Source: Panorpa germanica (Eukaryota; Arthropoda; Insecta; Mecoptera; Panorpidae). Taken from it: 64,000 nt of DNA. A model generated the notes under the pieces. The model was given only the letters and a program-made list of their open reading frames with translations, did not search any database and was not told the DNA's origin. The stretch spans positions 24,898,001-24,962,000 of the forward strand of contig OY783207.1 of assembly GCA_963678705.1 (NCBI GenBank). Direction: 5' to 3'. Position numbers and translations under genes: made by a program. Within the stretch, counting starts at the first letter, position 1. Each line of letters begins with the position of its first letter. Of this stretch, positions 61,130-64,000 are shown one piece after another.

Positions 61130-61900
61130 ATGTGATGGACATTAAATGGTGTTCATCCTACGAAGAAGGAAAACGGATTAGGAAGAGAAAGTGTATTTAT
61201 TCATGATGAATAACAATAACTTAAAATTCTAAGAGAGCCTTGAATGTTATAAATATAAATTAATTACGAAATATAAAATAAATAATAGTTATGTTTGGTC
61301 AATTGTCAGTCAATAGTAACAAACTTTCTTAGATTATGTATCCGACAGAAAAGCGACCATAATTCGGTTTACTTTGTCTAACAAACTCTGCAAACTTAGC
61401 ATTCGAATCAACCTTACCTTAATATCTTAAAATCATATTAACGTCGATGGGCTCGCTACATATTGACTCTGTAGCATTAGTGGGAAGACCTAAAAGAACT
61501 GAACTATTTGAGCTAGTTTAAATTGTAATTCCAACAATAAAGAATAATGGAACAAAACTATTTGTTAGCAGTGAATGACTTTTATGAGTGGATAACACTT
61601 CTCCATCATTTTTTATTTAGAGTTGTTAGAGAAGAATGATTTATTAATTAATAAAGTAATAATAGAGGATAGAATAAAGAATCGACTCTTTTTTCGTCTC
61701 ATTCCAATTTCCATTCAACGACAATTTGTCTCATTCTCATTACATTATGAGATTAAAATGTTCATAGTATTTTTTATGAGTTTGATCAAATAATTGGTTA
61801 TTTATTGTAAAAAAAATCGATGGTAATCTCCAAAAAAATGTATTATTTTTTTTATTTTTCTATAATACTGCAACTAATTATACGTACACTTATCTAGTAG
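61130..61900. other. no gene recognised
   Basis: AT-rich spacer. No repeats or exons could be matched. Confidence 0.5.
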
Positions 61901-61929
61901 CTTACATTGCAATAATGACACGGTGTGGT

Positions 61930-62290
61930 AGAGATTGCTCTAATGAACAATTCTACATGATTAGGTTACTAGGTCCGAGGATTTAGTCCTACCTAGTCTT
62001 CGAACATCATTACTATGAAGCAACATTTGCGTCACGGCGATGTTTTCGTGGTTACGAAGTCTCAACTCGTGCTTCGCTGCTATAGATTAGATTTCTTCTC
62101 CGACTGTGTTAATCTTTAAGTCTCTATGTATGTCGTCATTGTGGATATACCACGGTGCATTAACCATTCCTCGCAGAACTTTATTTTGGAACCTCAGAGT
62201 TGCACTCCATACGTCCACACTGATTTCACCATTTGTTTGAGTATATGAACAGTTTATTTTGTATATTCAGTTCAGAGCAGGATATTAGGT
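61930..62290 (-). mobile_element. jockey-like LINE fragment, diverged
   Basis: Minus-strand frames read MVKSVWTYGVQL, then across shifts NKVLRGMVNAPWYI and HNDDIHRDLKINTVGEEI, then AAKHELRLRNHENIAVTQML. Same domain position as 39040 and 47335 but clearly a different subfamily. Stops and shifts throughout. Confidence 0.78.
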
Positions 62291-62561
62291 CCAGTTCTAG
62301 CAAAAAAATTAAAAACGAAAATTGAAACGTTATGAAGGTATGAGAGCTGATTCAACCAGCTGCAATAAACAAATGGATTGATCGATTTTGCTCATGCTTT
62401 GCTTGTTATTTTAAAATAATTAGCGAGGCTTTTTTAAATTATAAATTTTCGTTACTATTTGATGAGTAACTAATTGTATAAGTAAAGAAGTTATTCAAAA
62501 TTTGACTCTAAATTAAAATTCAAATGAATATATGTACTTTTATTTTTGTATTTTATTAAAT

Positions 62562-62875
62562 ACTAGCTGTCCCGGCCACGCGTTGCTGTGTCTAACGTTT
62601 TTGTCATATTACATTACATAGCGCCATCTATTGAATATTTACTCAATCTAGTCAACAGATGTCGCCATCATCGTCGCCAGATGTCATATGTCATATACAG
62701 ATAATTAATAGACATTAATTAATAAGATAATAATAAATTGAGATGTAAGCTATCCTATCTTTCAAGTTGGATCAAACTGCACCCGGTGTACAAATTTGAT
62801 TAAAATCGGTTAAGTAGTTTAGGCGTCCATCGCGGAGAGACAACGTGACACGTAATTTATATATATTAAGATTAA
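62562..62875 (+). mobile_element. retroelement or SINE tail (TAGCTGTCCCGGCCACGCGT type)
   Basis: Starts ACTAGCTGTCCCGGCCACGC, passes through CTATCTTTCAAGTTGGATCA and TTTGATTAAAATCGGTTAAG, and ends GACACGTAATTTATATATAT then TAAGAT. This is a widespread arthropod repeat architecture, with a short microsatellite 3' end typical of RTE/CR1-like LINEs or SINEs that share their tails. No coding. Confidence 0.65.
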
Positions 62876-62879
62876 GCAC

Positions 62880-63735
62880 CGCTACTACCCATTTTATCCG
62901 GTGTGAATTTGTTATAGACTTATCACAGATTTATTATTATAATTATTTATTAATATATATAGAATCTATTTTATTCAGTGTTTATTTATCCCAGGTTCCA
63001 TTATGGTTCCAGTATAAATCTGCTATAGATTTCATTCCAGTACAAATTTATCTTAAGATTCTCTTCAATTCAGTATACATCTATTATACTCCAGCATATA
63101 TTTATTTAAGATTGGTGTGGGTCCCGTCATGGAAGAGGGCCAAGTACAATTACCCATTTGCCCATTTACGTAATTTGGGTTGTGAACAAATTCTTCAATT
63201 CTAGAAATGTATATTATATCTACAGATAAAGTTAACTATCAGTATCTTAAATGAGTTTTTTTTTATAAACGCAATACTATTGAAGATGTAAGAAATTAAA
63301 AGCAATTTAAAAACCAGATTCTACAAAAATTTAAAGAAACTTACATCTTACAAATACGCCTTACATCTTACGCCTTACAAATAAACCTGTTATAAAATTT
63401 ATACCAGGTATAAAGCCCGTTCGGATAGCCTTATTATCAGTTTATACCTGCTATAAATTTTTTATGTCATGTCAGTACTTCACCCTCCATCTTAGGTAAT
63501 TATTATTTTATTTATATTTGAACATTTTAACAAGGTTGATAGAAGTGTAACTTAATACATTGATTATATGTAACGTTACATTTTACCAATTCCGACTCCA
63601 CAGCTCTGGAAAATTACATGACTCTTTTGGTTGCAAGATGTGTCTCCAGCTCCACTCTAGAGCGAAGCATGTATCTTAATTAAAGCCGCATTAAGTTAAC
63701 TTGAAGACGCAGACCAACAAAACAAACAGGATTGT
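62880..63735. other. no gene recognised
   Basis: A 119-codon plus-strand frame begins inside the preceding retroelement tail and is AT-rich with no motif. TTACATCTTACAAATACGCC and TTACATCTTACGCCTTACAA near 63340-63380 form a small imperfect tandem repeat. Confidence 0.45.
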
Positions 63736-63746
63736 TACACAGCAAT

Positions 63747-63766
63747 GCGTCCTGCGTCCTGCGTCC
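63747..63766. repeat. short tandem repeat GCGTCCT x3
   Basis: Three 7-bp units, within a GC-richer patch that also has GGCCGATT tandem units near 63857-63876. Confidence 0.85.
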
Positions 63767-64000
63767 TTCTTAGTTCCTCATTATTAATTCTACCAGTATT
63801 CCTTGTAAGAAGAATCTTCCGATTTGAGTTTAAGATTAGTGGAGAACGTCCGACTGGCCGATTGGCCGATTGGCCGTCAGGCATTCCACTGCTCTCGGCT
63901 AATGCGGATGTGTTCAATTTAACTATATTGTACCCGTAATTTAACGATTATTTGGACTCGCTCTTCTAAAATGTAGTAATGTATGACGTATGTACTGTAT

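Noticed and set aside
1-64000. CRISPR arrays, rRNA genes, bacterial operons or provirus-like gene sets
   Set aside because: None seen. The window is eukaryotic, with introns and transposon remnants only; no gag-pol or capsid-type frames were found.

Overview
This is nuclear DNA from an insect, or at least an arthropod. It is AT-rich and gene-poor. Genes are split by GT-AG introns of 83 bp to 6.7 kb, one promoter pairs a TATA box with the arthropod TCAGT initiator, and much of the space is old non-LTR retrotransposons, mariner remnants and MITEs. The order cannot be fixed from sequence alone. There are no bacterial-type genes, operons or CRISPR arrays.

The best-supported genes are two paralogues of the NPC2 (ML-domain, secreted sterol/lipid-binding) family, both on the minus strand. 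NPC2-B (27332 down to 18687) is complete: four exons, 158 residues, signal peptide, six mature cysteines, a TATA+TCAGT promoter and a poly(A) signal. NPC2-A (10956 down to 6431) shows only the signal-peptide exon and the second exon. Its two C-terminal exons were not found and may lie left of base 1. Both genes break after the first base of a codon just past the first cysteine, which supports a tandem duplication.

Three other host-gene candidates are weaker. A two-exon plus-strand model (3386-5444) lies left of NPC2-A exon 2 and ends in an acidic C-terminus. A three-exon plus-strand model (15617-16667) between the NPC2 genes encodes 187 residues resembling only the N-terminal zinc-binding part of insect Mutator-like transposases. 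A minus-strand exon (43478-43029) encodes a Cys-Pro-rich, Ser-tailed protein. A small first coding exon (51360-51383) suggests that a plus-strand gene starts there and runs through long introns to the right.

Layout: 1-760, LINE 3' end. 760-11000, NPC2-A, the small nested gene and a perfect 112-bp-arm inverted repeat. 11400-15200, LINE, mariner and other repeats. 15600-16700, Mutator-like gene. 17000-18200, LINE and a long-TIR MITE. 18560-27550, NPC2-B, whose large intron holds hAT-like and other MITEs. 27550-34200, mostly unassigned. 34200-36500, a pile-up of LINE and mariner remnants. 37300-45800, MITEs, LINE tails and the Cys-rich exon. 47300-48330, LINE and MITE. 48400-57200, very AT-rich with one first exon. 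57370-64000, foldback, a 640-bp TIR element, a LINE remnant and a retroelement tail.

The two NPC2 genes probably act as parallel extracellular lipid or semiochemical carriers. Nothing else shows a functional partnership.
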